In this document: positions 17,506 through 24,816 of the stretch, piece by piece | How positions within the stretch are numbered: the first letter of the stretch is position 1 | Layout of the letters: each line of letters opens with the position of its first letter | Notes under the pieces: generated by a model | Told to the model about the DNA's origin: nothing | What the model saw: the letters and a program-made list of their open reading frames with translations, nothing else | Databases searched by the model: none | Origin: Nocardioides sp. W7 | GTDB lineage: Bacteria; Actinomycetota; Actinomycetes; Propionibacteriales; Nocardioidaceae | Direction of reading: 5' to 3' | Assembly (NCBI RefSeq): GCF_022919075.1 | Contig: NZ_CP095078.1 | Coordinates: 2,852,001 to 2,916,000, forward strand | DNA: 64,000 bases | Program-made: the position numbers and the translations under genes

Positions 17506-18573
17506 CTACACCACTCGCTGGGTGGCCGCGGAGGCCAGCTCCTCCAGGACCTGGGTGGCCGCGGGGTCGAAGCCACCGCGGTGCAGCGCGGCCACGGCCG
17601 TCTCGGCCAGCTGCTCGATGACGGCCTCCACCTGGGCGTGGGCGCCGGAGTCGGCGATGATGCGGCGCAGCCCGGCGACCTCGTCCGCGCCCAGCGGGGT
17701 GCCGAGCGAGTGGTCGAGGAGCTCGGCGTCGGCCTGCGGGGCCGCGTCGAGCGCGAGCGCGATCAGGACGGTGCGCTTGCCCTCGACGAGGTCGTCGCCG
17801 GCGGGCTTCCCGGTCGTCGCCGGGTCGCCGAAGACGCCGAGCAGGTCGTCGCGGAGCTGGAACGCCTCGCCCAGCGGCAGCCCGAACGCCGACAGCGTCG
17901 CCAGGGTCTCGGGACCGGCGCCGGCGAGGGCGGCGCCGATGTGGATCGGCCGCTCGATGGAGTACTTGGCCGACTTGTAGCGCAGCACGGTCATGGCGGT
18001 CTCGACGTCGGCCTCGCCGCGGGCCTGCACGGAGACGTCGAGGAACTGTCCCGCGATCACCTCCGAGCGGCACCGGTCGAACACGTCGAGCGCCGGCGCC
18101 ACCTGCTCCAGCGGCAGGCCGCAGCGGCGCAGCAGCTCATCGGACCAGGACAGCAGCAGGTCGCCGAGCAGGATCGCGGCGGCGGCGCCGTACTGCTCCG
18201 GGTCGCCGCGCCAGCGCGATCGGCGGTGCGCCGTCGCGAAGCCACGGTGCGTCGCGGGTCGCCCGCGGCGGGTGTCGGAGGCGTCCATCAGGTCGTCGTG
18301 GACCAGGGCGCTCGCGTGCAGCAGCTCGAGGGCGGCGCAGGCGCGGAGCAGGGCCTTCTCGTCGGACGGCGCGGCGACGGCGTGGTGTCCCCACCAGCAG
18401 AACGCGGCCCGGAGCCGCTTGCCGCCGCCGATCACCCCGCGCACCTCGGTCAGCAGCCGCCCCGCGTCGTCGCCCAGGGGGGCGAGTCGGGCGGCCTGCT
18501 CGTCGACGAAGTCGTCGAGCACCCCCTGGACCTGGTCGCGGAACCCGGCGTCGTCCCATCCGCTGGCAGTCAC
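17506..18573 (-). CDS. Polyprenyl (isoprenyl) diphosphate synthase
   Basis: Head-to-tail prenyltransferase that joins isopentenyl diphosphate units to an allylic diphosphate. The 355 residues show GGGKRLRAAF (IPP binding), the first aspartate-rich motif in LVHDDLMDASDTRRG, VIAGQFLDV, YKSAKYSIERPI, and the second aspartate motif in FQLRDDLLGVFGD followed by GKPAGDDLVEGKRT. Product length (geranylgeranyl or longer) cannot be fixed from sequence alone. The GTG at 18573 is seven bases after TAGGCT, pointing to a leaderless mRNA, and lies back-to-back with metF, also leaderless. The gene order matches M. tuberculosis idsA2 beside Rv2172c. The C-terminus reads ATQRVV. Confidence 0.9.
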   Translation of the reverse strand: MTASGWDDAGFRDQVQGVLDDFVDEQAARLAPLGDDAGRLLTEVRGVIGGGKRLRAAFCWWGHHAVAAPSDEKALLRACAALELLHASALVHDDLMDASDTRRGRPATHRGFATAHRRSRWRGDPEQYGAAAAILLGDLLLSWSDELLRRCGLPLEQVAPALDVFDRCRSEVIAGQFLDVSVQARGEADVETAMTVLRYKSAKYSIERPIHIGAALAGAGPETLATLSAFGLPLGEAFQLRDDLLGVFGDPATTGKPAGDDLVEGKRTVLIALALDAAPQADAELLDHSLGTPLGADEVAGLRRIIADSGAHAQVEAVIEQLAETAVAALHRGGFDPAATQVLEELASAATQRVV

Positions 18574-18652
18574 GCGAGCGAGCCTAGACCGGCGCCCGGG
18601 GACCGGACGATTCGGTCCGGGGCCGGTCGTCGTACCTAGACTTCGGGCCATG
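18571..18652. promoter_or_regulatory. Divergent leaderless promoters of polyprenyl synthase and metF
   Basis: On the minus strand TAGGCT (18586-18581) is seven bases from the GTG at 18573. On the plus strand TAGACT (18637-18642) is seven bases from the ATG at 18650. The whole control region for both genes is therefore the roughly 76 bases between the two start codons. Confidence 0.55.
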
Positions 18653-19537
18653 ACCGAGCACGGACGCAGCATGGCCGACCTGATCGCGCAGGGCGGGCGG
18701 TCCTTCTCGTTCGAGTTCTTCCCCCCGAAGGACGAGGCGGGTGAGGAGCAGCTCTGGCGTGCGATCAACGACCTGGAGCCCTACCGGCCCACGTTCGTCT
18801 CGGTGACGTACGGCGCGGGCGGCGCGACGCGCGACACCACGGTCCGGGTCACCAGCCGGATCGCCCACGAGACGTCCATGCTCCCCGTCGCCCACCTGAC
18901 CTGCGTCGGCCACACCCAGGAGGAGATCGAGGGCATCCTCGACACCTACACGGCCGCCGGCGTCAACCACGTGATGGCGCTGCGCGGCGACCCGAGCGAC
19001 GGCCCCCGGGCGGCGTGGACCCCGACCGAGGGTGGGCTCACCTACGCCAGCGAGCTGGTCGAGCTGGTCCGCCGCCGCGGCGACTTCCGGATCGGGGTGG
19101 CCGCCTTCCCGGAGGGCCACCCGACGGCCGAGTCGCTCGACCACGACGCCGACGTGCTGGTCGCGAAGGCCCGCGCCGGCGCGGAGTTCGCGGTCACCCA
19201 GATGTTCTTCCGCGCGGCCGACTACTTCGGTCTCGTCGAGCGGGTCCGCGCCCGCGGCGTCGACCTGCCGATCCTGCCCGGCATCATGCCGATCCTGAAC
19301 CTCAACGCGATCCGCCGCCAGGGTGAGCTGATCGGTGCCGACGTGCCGGTCGAGGTGGTCGAGCGGATCTCGGCGTACGACGGCGACCCGGTCGCGCTGC
19401 GGGCCGAGGGCATCAGGCTCGCCGCCGAGCTGTGCGAGGACCTGCTCGCCGGCGGCGCACCGGGCCTGCACTTCTACACCCTGAACCGCTCGAAGGCGAC
19501 GCTGGAGATCTTCGAGGCGCTCAACGTCGGGGTCTGA
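18650..19537 (+). CDS. metF: Methylenetetrahydrofolate reductase (MetF family)
   Basis: Flavin barrel enzyme that reduces 5,10-methylene-THF to 5-methyl-THF for methionine synthesis. In the 295-residue protein FSFEFFPPKDEAGEEQLW is the family N-terminus with the catalytic Glu, VSVTYGAGG and HLTCVGHTQEEI follow, then MALRGDP, VAAFPEGHP, FAVTQMFF (folate and flavin contacts), PILPGIMPI and a GLHFYTLNRS end. Length is normal. ATG at 18650 was chosen because a TAGACT box lies exactly seven bases upstream; the FAD/folate domain begins shortly after. In M. tuberculosis the MetF-like Rv2172c occupies the same place next to idsA2. Confidence 0.93.
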   Translation: MTEHGRSMADLIAQGGRSFSFEFFPPKDEAGEEQLWRAINDLEPYRPTFVSVTYGAGGATRDTTVRVTSRIAHETSMLPVAHLTCVGHTQEEIEGILDTYTAAGVNHVMALRGDPSDGPRAAWTPTEGGLTYASELVELVRRRGDFRIGVAAFPEGHPTAESLDHDADVLVAKARAGAEFAVTQMFFRAADYFGLVERVRARGVDLPILPGIMPILNLNAIRRQGELIGADVPVEVVERISAYDGDPVALRAEGIRLAAELCEDLLAGGAPGLHFYTLNRSKATLEIFEALNVGV

Positions 19538-19555
19538 CTCGAGGGTCCAGCGGAC

Positions 19556-20866
19556 CTACGCCGGTCCGACCGCCTGTGCGACCAGTGCGGCGGACAGCCC
19601 CACGAACGGCAGCCCGCTGCCGGGGGTCGCGGACGCGCCGGCGGCGTACACCCCGGGGATCGGGGTCTGCGGCCCGAGCCGCTGCCGCACGCTCGCGCGG
19701 CCCTGCCAGAGCACGCCCAGCGGCGAGCCGCCCCACTGCTCGACCAGCTCCCGCGGCGACCGGTCGACGCGGGTGACCAGGGCGTGCCGCAGATCGATCT
19801 GGTGGCGGGCGAGCGCGCGCAGGATGTCCTCGGCGAGCTGGCCGCGGCCGTGCACGGTGAGCGCGGTGGCGCCGTCCGGGGCGGAGCCGCCGGTGCGGAC
19901 CACGAGCAGCGGGTCGCCGTGCAGCACCAGCTCCGGCGGCAGGTCGGCGAGCGCGGGCAGGTCACCCTCGACGCCCACGTGGCAGACCACGGGCGGGATC
20001 GCCGGCGTGGTGCGGTCGACGTACGACGCGAGTGCGGGCAGCCGTCGCGGGTCGACGGCGCAGACGACGACGTCGGCGTCCAGGTCGCCCGCGTCGGTCG
20101 CGACCGCCGCGACCCGGCCCTCGCGCAGCACCAGGTCGCGCGCGGTCGTCGACGTCAGCACCTCCACCTTCCGGGTGGCCAGCCGGTTCCCGAGCGCCTG
20201 CGCCAGTCCGACCATTCCGCCCGGCACCGTCCAGGCGCCGAAGCGCTGCTCGACGTACGCCTCCAGCCCGGCCCAGGCGGGGACGTTGCGCAGGTCGTGC
20301 CCGTCGGCGACGAAGGGGTGGCCGGCGACCAACCGCAGCCGCTCGTCCTTGAACGTCTTCCGCAGCCGCTTGTGCAGGGTCTCGCGGCTGTCCAGCCGGG
20401 CGGCGAGCTCGCGGGGCAGCGAGCCGGGCGTCCAGGGCACCTCGAGGTAGCCGCGGCGCAGCACCTCCCAGTCGTCGGTGTACGACGCCACGTGGTCGAC
20501 CCACCGCTGGCCCAGCCCCGGCTCCAGGGCGTCGAAGGCCGCCAGCTGGGCGCCGCGCGGGCCCGCCGGGACCCGGACCCGGGTGTCGTCCTCGAACCGG
20601 TGCTCGCGCACGACCTCGAGCTGCTCCAGCTCCAGCTCGCGCTCCAGGGGCCGGCCGGACTTGCGGAACAGGTCGCGCAGCACCGCCGGCAGCAGCGTGT
20701 ACGCCGGCCCCGCGTCCCAGCCGAAGCCGTCCGCCTCGACGCGACCGAGCGCGCCGCCCAGCTCCGCGGAGCGCTCCACGAGCGTGACCTGGTGGCCGAG
20801 CTTCGCGAGCCGTGCCGCGGACGCCAGTCCGCCGTACCCGCCACCCACGACCACCACCCGCGCCAT
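19556..20866 (-). CDS. FAD-dependent oxidoreductase, phytoene desaturase/CrtI-like
   Basis: A 436-residue flavoprotein. The N-terminus VVVVGGGYGGLASAARLAKLG is the dinucleotide-binding Rossmann motif with the ELGGALG segment that follows in the CrtI/NAD(P)-binding-8 family. A C-terminal FAD signature is visible in PIPGVYAAGASATPGSGLPF. The middle part is diverged from classical phytoene desaturases and the protein is shorter than the usual 490-500 residues, so the substrate is uncertain. No phytoene synthase or other carotenoid gene lies in the window. The ATG at 20866 is seven bases after TAGGGT (leaderless). It ends 19 bases from metF (convergent). Confidence 0.8.
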   Translation of the reverse strand: MARVVVVGGGYGGLASAARLAKLGHQVTLVERSAELGGALGRVEADGFGWDAGPAYTLLPAVLRDLFRKSGRPLERELELEQLEVVREHRFEDDTRVRVPAGPRGAQLAAFDALEPGLGQRWVDHVASYTDDWEVLRRGYLEVPWTPGSLPRELAARLDSRETLHKRLRKTFKDERLRLVAGHPFVADGHDLRNVPAWAGLEAYVEQRFGAWTVPGGMVGLAQALGNRLATRKVEVLTSTTARDLVLREGRVAAVATDAGDLDADVVVCAVDPRRLPALASYVDRTTPAIPPVVCHVGVEGDLPALADLPPELVLHGDPLLVVRTGGSAPDGATALTVHGRGQLAEDILRALARHQIDLRHALVTRVDRSPRELVEQWGGSPLGVLWQGRASVRQRLGPQTPIPGVYAAGASATPGSGLPFVGLSAALVAQAVGPA

Positions 20867-20879
20867 GCCGGTGACCCTA
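20864..20879 (-). promoter_or_regulatory. Leaderless promoter of the CrtI-like gene
   Basis: TAGGGT (20879-20874, minus strand) precedes the ATG at 20866 by seven bases. It overlaps the last bases of the upstream ATP-grasp-like gene region (stop at 20884). Confidence 0.45.
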
Positions 20880-20883
20880 GGGC

Positions 20884-22257
20884 TTAGCGGGTGCGGACGT
20901 CGGGGGCGGGCTCGAGGGCGCCGAAGGAGGAGCCGTACGTCGCGTCCAGGTGCGCGAGCAGCGCGGCCAGCGCCGGGGCGACCCGGCCGTCGGGACCGGG
21001 CGGCGAGCAGGGGTCGAGGGTGGCGTGGAAGCCGCTGGCCGTGTCGCTCGCGACCAGGGTGCCGGCCGCCTCGGCCAGGTGCAGCGGCACGCGGACGTCC
21101 GCCCCGAGCCGGGTGCCGGTCGCCAGGGCGACGACGTGGGCCTGCCGGTGCTCGTCGAGGAGCGGGACGACGGTCTCCACGTCCGCGGCGCGCAGCCCGG
21201 TGTCGACCCCGGCGAGCAGGTTGACGTGCAGCAGCGCGAACAGCTCGACGTCGGCGCGGGCGAGCAGGCTGAGCCCGGCCGACATCCGGGTGTTCAGCTC
21301 GGTCGGGCGGAACCCGTCGGCGCCCAGCACGCCGTCGACGCCGAACGCGCCGCGGTAGTCGTGCTCCGCAGCCAGGTGCGCGCCGACCCGCCGCGCGACC
21401 GCGCGCATCTCGTCGCGGTCGGCCGGGGGCGGGTCCCAGAAGGTGCCGAGTCCGCCGTAGAGCAGGCGCCGGGTCGACGGGTCGCGCAGCACCGCGATCT
21501 CGACGGGCCGGAACGCCGCCGTGCCGTCCGGCAGCACCATCGCGTGGATCGAGCAGGGCACCCCGTCGAGGAACGGCAGCACCCGCACCCGGGCACAGTG
21601 CTGGGCGAAGAACGCCCGGGCGGTCAGCTGGTCGTCCGGGTCGCGCACCCAGCGGACGTACTCACCGCCGCCGTTGAACCCGTCGCCGGACCAGACCGCG
21701 CCCAGCGGTCCGGAGAGGTCGGCGGTCGCGGCGGCGAGCGCGCCGGCGTCACCGGCGCCGACGAGCCGGTACGGCGGGTGGGTCACCCCGGCGCCCACCC
21801 ACACCGCGTCGGCCCGCGACTTGTCCTCGAGCGCGAGGTACGACGCCGGCCGCCCGCCGGTCACCGTCCGGCCGTCGATCGGCTCGTCGCTCGTCACGAA
21901 CGGCGCGGCCAGCCAGACCGCGCTGCGATCCGGGTCGAACCGGTCGATCGCCGCGCGGGCCGCGGTCGGCAGGGTGCGCACCAGGCGGTCCTGGCCGCCC
22001 AGCTCGTCGCTGACCAGGACGGCAGGCGGGGGAGTCACCTCGACGACGGCGTCGGGCTCGGCGACCGGACCGGTGCCGCGGCTGGTCGCCACGACCAGCA
22101 CGCGACAGCCGAGCGCCTGCAGTCGTCGTACCCAGCCCGACCAGCCGGCCAGCGGGCCGGGGCCGACCACCACGCTGCGCCCGGCGTACAGCTCACCGAG
22201 CCGGGCGGTGACGGCCGCGCGGACCGCCGGGTCGCTCAGGTCGGTCTGGCCGGACAC
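20884..22257 (-). CDS. ATP-grasp-like protein of unknown function
   Basis: A 457-residue cytosolic protein. The N-terminal third looks like a Rossmann-type pre-ATP-grasp domain (SVVVGPGPLAGWSGWVRRLQ). The C-terminal half contains RGAFGVDGVLGADGFRPTEL followed by NTRMSAGL, the arrangement of acidic and Asn/Arg residues that coordinate Mg-ATP in ATP-grasp ligases. Such enzymes join a carboxylate to an amine or thiol, and no substrate can be inferred. GTG at 22257 follows the YbaK-like gene's stop by three bases, so the two are one operon with YbaK first. The family assignment rests on a few motifs only. Confidence 0.6.
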   Translation of the reverse strand: MSGQTDLSDPAVRAAVTARLGELYAGRSVVVGPGPLAGWSGWVRRLQALGCRVLVVATSRGTGPVAEPDAVVEVTPPPAVLVSDELGGQDRLVRTLPTAARAAIDRFDPDRSAVWLAAPFVTSDEPIDGRTVTGGRPASYLALEDKSRADAVWVGAGVTHPPYRLVGAGDAGALAAATADLSGPLGAVWSGDGFNGGGEYVRWVRDPDDQLTARAFFAQHCARVRVLPFLDGVPCSIHAMVLPDGTAAFRPVEIAVLRDPSTRRLLYGGLGTFWDPPPADRDEMRAVARRVGAHLAAEHDYRGAFGVDGVLGADGFRPTELNTRMSAGLSLLARADVELFALLHVNLLAGVDTGLRAADVETVVPLLDEHRQAHVVALATGTRLGADVRVPLHLAEAAGTLVASDTASGFHATLDPCSPPGPDGRVAPALAALLAHLDATYGSSFGALEPAPDVRTR

Positions 22258-22260
22258 GGG

Positions 22261-22734
22261 CTACTCCACGTCGATCTCGGCCGCGCCGGTCAGCGCGAGC
22301 AGCTCCGCCACGGTGGTCGAGAACACCGCCGCGGGATGGCCGGCGGCGGCCCAGACCACCTCGTGCCGGCGCAGCCACGGGTCGAGGTACGTCGGCACGG
22401 GCGCGGGGTGGCCGATGGGGGAGACTCCGCCGATCACCTGCCCGGTGTGCTCGCGGACGAACTCCGGCTTCGCGCGCTTCAGCGCCTCGACGCCGATCGA
22501 GTCGGCGACCTTGGAGGTGTCCACCCGGTGCGCCCCGGAGGTCAGGATCAGCACGGGTCGCCCGCCCGCGTCGAAGAGCAGGCTGTTGGCGATCGCCCCC
22601 ACCTCGCACCCGAGCGCCGCGGCGGCGAGTGCCGCGGTGTGGACGGTGTCCGGCAGAATGACGACCTCACCGGTGCCTCCGCGGCGTGCGTGCTCGTCTC
22701 GAAAGCGCGTGATCGTGGGGTGCTCCGTGGTCAT
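22261..22734 (-). CDS. YbaK/EbsC-type aminoacyl-tRNA editing domain protein
   Basis: A 157-residue single-domain protein of the YbaK/ProX editing family, which hydrolyses mischarged aminoacyl-tRNA. The fold is indicated by GCEVGAIANSLLFDAGGRPVL, HRVDTSKVAD, the conserved GGVSPIGHPAPVPTY loop, and WAAAGHPAAVFSTTVAELLALT at the end. It differs from the second YbaK-like gene in the window (57457-57948) in lacking the MPKK/TPA N-terminus of Cys-tRNA(Pro) deacylases, so its tRNA target may be different. The ATG at 22734 lies six bases after TAGGGT (leaderless). It is first in an operon with the ATP-grasp-like gene. Confidence 0.88.
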   Translation of the reverse strand: MTTEHPTITRFRDEHARRGGTGEVVILPDTVHTAALAAAALGCEVGAIANSLLFDAGGRPVLILTSGAHRVDTSKVADSIGVEALKRAKPEFVREHTGQVIGGVSPIGHPAPVPTYLDPWLRRHEVVWAAAGHPAAVFSTTVAELLALTGAAEIDVE

Positions 22735-22746
22735 GCTGCGACCCTA
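22732..22746 (-). promoter_or_regulatory. Leaderless promoter of the first YbaK-like gene
   Basis: TAGGGT (22746-22741, minus strand) is six bases from the ATG at 22734. Confidence 0.45.
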
Positions 22747-22825
22747 GCCAGCCCGCGGCACGTCCCGGGACCGGTTTTCGCAGGCGCGGCTCTCCTCGCG
22801 GCTCCACCCTCTGGAAAGGACCCAC

Positions 22826-23320
22826 ATGGCCGGGCACCAGCCGACCACCGTCACCCGCGCGACCCAGGTGCTGGGCGCGCTGCTGGCCCTCGGTGCGGTC
22901 GCGGCCGTCCTCTCGGTCGTCCTCGAGGACGCCCTGATCCGGTCGTGGGCCGAGCACAACCGGTCGGTGCGCAAGACCCTGGAGGCCGGGGGCCTCGACG
23001 CCGTCAAGGACAGCTCGGTGCACATCCCGGCATTCGCCCCCGTGGCCGTCGTGCTCTTCGTGGTGATCGCGGGGCTGGCCATGGTGCTGATGGCGTTCGT
23101 GCGGGCGGGGCACTCCTGGGCCCGGACCTGTCTGACGATCCTGATCGGCTTCACCGCGCTCGGCACCGTCGCCGGGCTCCGGACGACGCCACCGACCGTC
23201 TACGTCGTCTTCGCGGTGCTCTCGCTGCTGATCGAGATCGTCCTCGTGTACTTCCTCTACCACCGCGACACCGCCGGGTTCCTGCGCGCCTCGGACCGGG
23301 CCGGAAGCCCCGTCGACTGA
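22826..23320 (+). CDS. Four-helix membrane protein of unknown function
   Basis: A 164-residue protein not recognised as a named family. Four hydrophobic stretches are visible: GALLALGAVAAVLSVVLE, APVAVVLFVVIAGLAMVLMA, LTILIGFTALGTVAGL and VYVVFAVLSLLIEIVLVYFL. A polar loop with several charged residues lies between helices 1 and 2 (about residues 38-67), probably outside. Small actinobacterial membrane proteins of this layout are common and mostly uncharacterised. GGAAAGGA lies about nine bases before the ATG. It stands alone on the plus strand, divergent from the YbaK gene. Confidence 0.7.
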   Translation: MAGHQPTTVTRATQVLGALLALGAVAAVLSVVLEDALIRSWAEHNRSVRKTLEAGGLDAVKDSSVHIPAFAPVAVVLFVVIAGLAMVLMAFVRAGHSWARTCLTILIGFTALGTVAGLRTTPPTVYVVFAVLSLLIEIVLVYFLYHRDTAGFLRASDRAGSPVD

Positions 23321-23417
23321 GAGATCGCCTGGGCGCGGGGGGCGGGCGCGGGACGTCATGCGTGGTGGTTGCCGGGTAGCCGTCGAGCAGGCGTCGACCG
23401 AGCCGTCGAAGGAGCTC

Positions 23418-23448
23418 TTGACGCCCTGTCGGTGCGGCGGTGTACCGT
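23418..23448 (+). promoter_or_regulatory. Candidate promoter of the HEPN-methyltransferase-DinB group
   Basis: TTGACG (23418-23423) is a good -35 box. TGTACC (23441-23446, 17-base spacing) or TACCGT (23443-23448, 19-base spacing) can serve as -10. Transcription would begin around 23455, inside the LexA box. Confidence 0.45.
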
Positions 23449-23456
23449 GACGGCGT

Positions 23457-23472
23457 TCGAACAAATGTTCGA
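23457..23472 (+). promoter_or_regulatory. LexA (SOS) box
   Basis: TCGAACAAATGTTCGA matches the actinobacterial SOS consensus TCGAAC-N4-GTTCGA at every fixed position, and the palindrome extends to GTTCGAAC on each side. It overlaps the expected transcription start and is 73 bases before the ATG of the HEPN gene. LexA bound here would block transcription until DNA damage. The presence of a DinB polymerase gene two genes downstream supports a damage-response role. Confidence 0.85.
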
Positions 23473-23544
23473 ACGGTCCGACGGGAGCGACCTCGACCCC
23501 CGTTCCCGTCGGACCTCGGGGGTCGGTGGCACGAGGAGACGCGC

Positions 23545-23991
23545 ATGCACGACGGACCGACGATCCCCAACCCCTACGCCCTGCCGGCGACCACGCACTC
23601 CTACCTCGCCCGGGCGGCGGAGTCGTTGAGCGAGGCGGTGGCGGCCACGGACGTGCCGACCCGCTACGCCTGCGCCCATGTGGCGGCACTGCGGGCCGCG
23701 GCGGCGCTGCTGGCCGCCCGGGCCCGGCCGACCCCGGTTCGGCGACGGCCCCAGAAGAACGCCTGGGTGCTGCTGACCGAGGTCGCGCCCGAGCTCGGCG
23801 AGTGGGCCGCCTTCTTCGCCTCGGGCGCCCCGAAGCGCGCGGCCGCCGAGGCCGGTTCCACCCGGGCGGTCAGTGCGCGCGAGGCCGACGACCTGGTGCG
23901 CGACGCCGACCGGTTCCTCGGAGTCGTGGAGCGGACGCTGGGCCTGGTGTCGCACGTCGGCGCGGTCGCGCCGGCCACCCGTGCCGGCTGA
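23545..23991 (+). CDS. SAV_6107-family HEPN domain protein, SOS controlled
   Basis: A 148-residue all-helical protein with the layout of the actinobacterial SAV_6107 HEPN family. An RxxxxH motif (R40-YACA-H45), the signature of ribonucleolytic HEPN domains, is present in the second helix, followed by an alanine-rich helix and a basic turn (TPVRRRPQKNAW). Whether it is an active RNase is not known. It is the first gene after a perfect LexA box and precedes a methyltransferase and DNA polymerase IV. GAGGAGA lies eight bases before the ATG at 23545. Its position suggests a role in the DNA damage response, possibly as partner of the polymerase. Confidence 0.8.
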   Translation: MHDGPTIPNPYALPATTHSYLARAAESLSEAVAATDVPTRYACAHVAALRAAAALLAARARPTPVRRRPQKNAWVLLTEVAPELGEWAAFFASGAPKRAAAEAGSTRAVSAREADDLVRDADRFLGVVERTLGLVSHVGAVAPATRAG

Positions 23992-24050
23992 CGTCGACGC
24001 GGTCGTCGCCCGGTCCCGACCTGTGACCGGCCTGGTCTCCCGGGACCCCC

Positions 24051-24066
24051 TAGGGTGGTCGGCATG
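24051..24066 (+). promoter_or_regulatory. Internal leaderless promoter of the methyltransferase gene
   Basis: TAGGGT (24051-24056) is seven bases before the ATG at 24064, so the methyltransferase and dinB can also be transcribed without the SOS promoter. Confidence 0.45.
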
Positions 24067-24804
24067 CCAGCGACCGAGCGTCCGAGCGAGCGACCCAGCG
24101 AACGACGAGGCGCCGCCCGCACCGCCGTGGTCTGGGAGGCCCTGCGACCGGTCCTCGACGGATCGGCAGCCGGACTGGACGTCCTCGACATCGGCGGCGG
24201 GACCGGCGGGTTCGCGGTTCGTGTCGCCGAGCTCGGCCACCGCGTCGTCGTCGTCGATCCCAGCCCCGACGCCTTGGCGGCGCTCGCCCGCCGGGCGCGG
24301 GAGCAGGGCGTCGAGGTCGTCGGTCAGCAGGGCGACCTCTCGACCCTGCTCGACGCACCCGGCCCGGCGGCCGCCGACCTCGTCCTGTGCCACGGCGTCC
24401 TCGAGGTCGTCGACGACCCCGCCGCCGCCCTGGCCACCCTGCGCGAGGTGCTCCGCCCGGGCGGCACGCTCAGCCTCCTGGTCGCCCAGCGGCACGCCGC
24501 CGTGGTGGCCCGGGCGATGGCGGGGCACTTCCAGCAGGCCCTCGCGATGCTCGACGACCCGACGCCGTCCGGCCGGTCGGGCCGACGGTTCACCCACGAC
24601 GAGCTGGTCGCGCTGCTGTCCGAGGCCGGCTTCGGTGCGCCCCGGGTCCACGGCGTGCGGGTCTTCGCCGACCTGGTGCCCGGCTCGCTGCTCGACCTCG
24701 AGCCCGGTGCCACCTCGGCGCTCGTCGCGCTCGAGCAGGCGGTCGCCGAGCGCCCCGAGTACCTCCCGCTCGCCACGCAGCTGCACGTCGTCGTGTCCCG
24801 CTGA
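24064..24804 (+). CDS. Class I SAM-dependent methyltransferase
   Basis: A 246-residue cytosolic enzyme. Motif I is LDIGGGTGGFAVRVAELG (residues about 41-58), the acidic end of strand 2 is VVVDPSPDALA, motif II/III is DLVLCHGVLEVVDDPAAAL and VLRPGGTLSLLV follows. The DLVLCHGVLEVV stretch and the later HFQQALAML segment resemble the SmtA/CmoM group of tRNA wobble-uridine methyltransferases, but a small-molecule substrate cannot be excluded. ATG at 24064 fits a leaderless start seven bases after TAGGGT; a GTG three codons upstream is possible. It lies between the HEPN gene and dinB, with gaps of 72 and 12 bases, so some transcripts probably cover all three. Confidence 0.88.
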   Translation: MPATERPSERPSERRGAARTAVVWEALRPVLDGSAAGLDVLDIGGGTGGFAVRVAELGHRVVVVDPSPDALAALARRAREQGVEVVGQQGDLSTLLDAPGPAAADLVLCHGVLEVVDDPAAALATLREVLRPGGTLSLLVAQRHAAVVARAMAGHFQQALAMLDDPTPSGRSGRRFTHDELVALLSEAGFGAPRVHGVRVFADLVPGSLLDLEPGATSALVALEQAVAERPEYLPLATQLHVVVSR

Positions 24805-24816
24805 GCCGAGCCGGCC

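Noticed and set aside
19556-20866. Carotenoid biosynthesis cluster with the polyprenyl synthase
   Set aside because: The CrtI-like protein is short and diverged, and no phytoene synthase, cyclase or ketolase gene is nearby.
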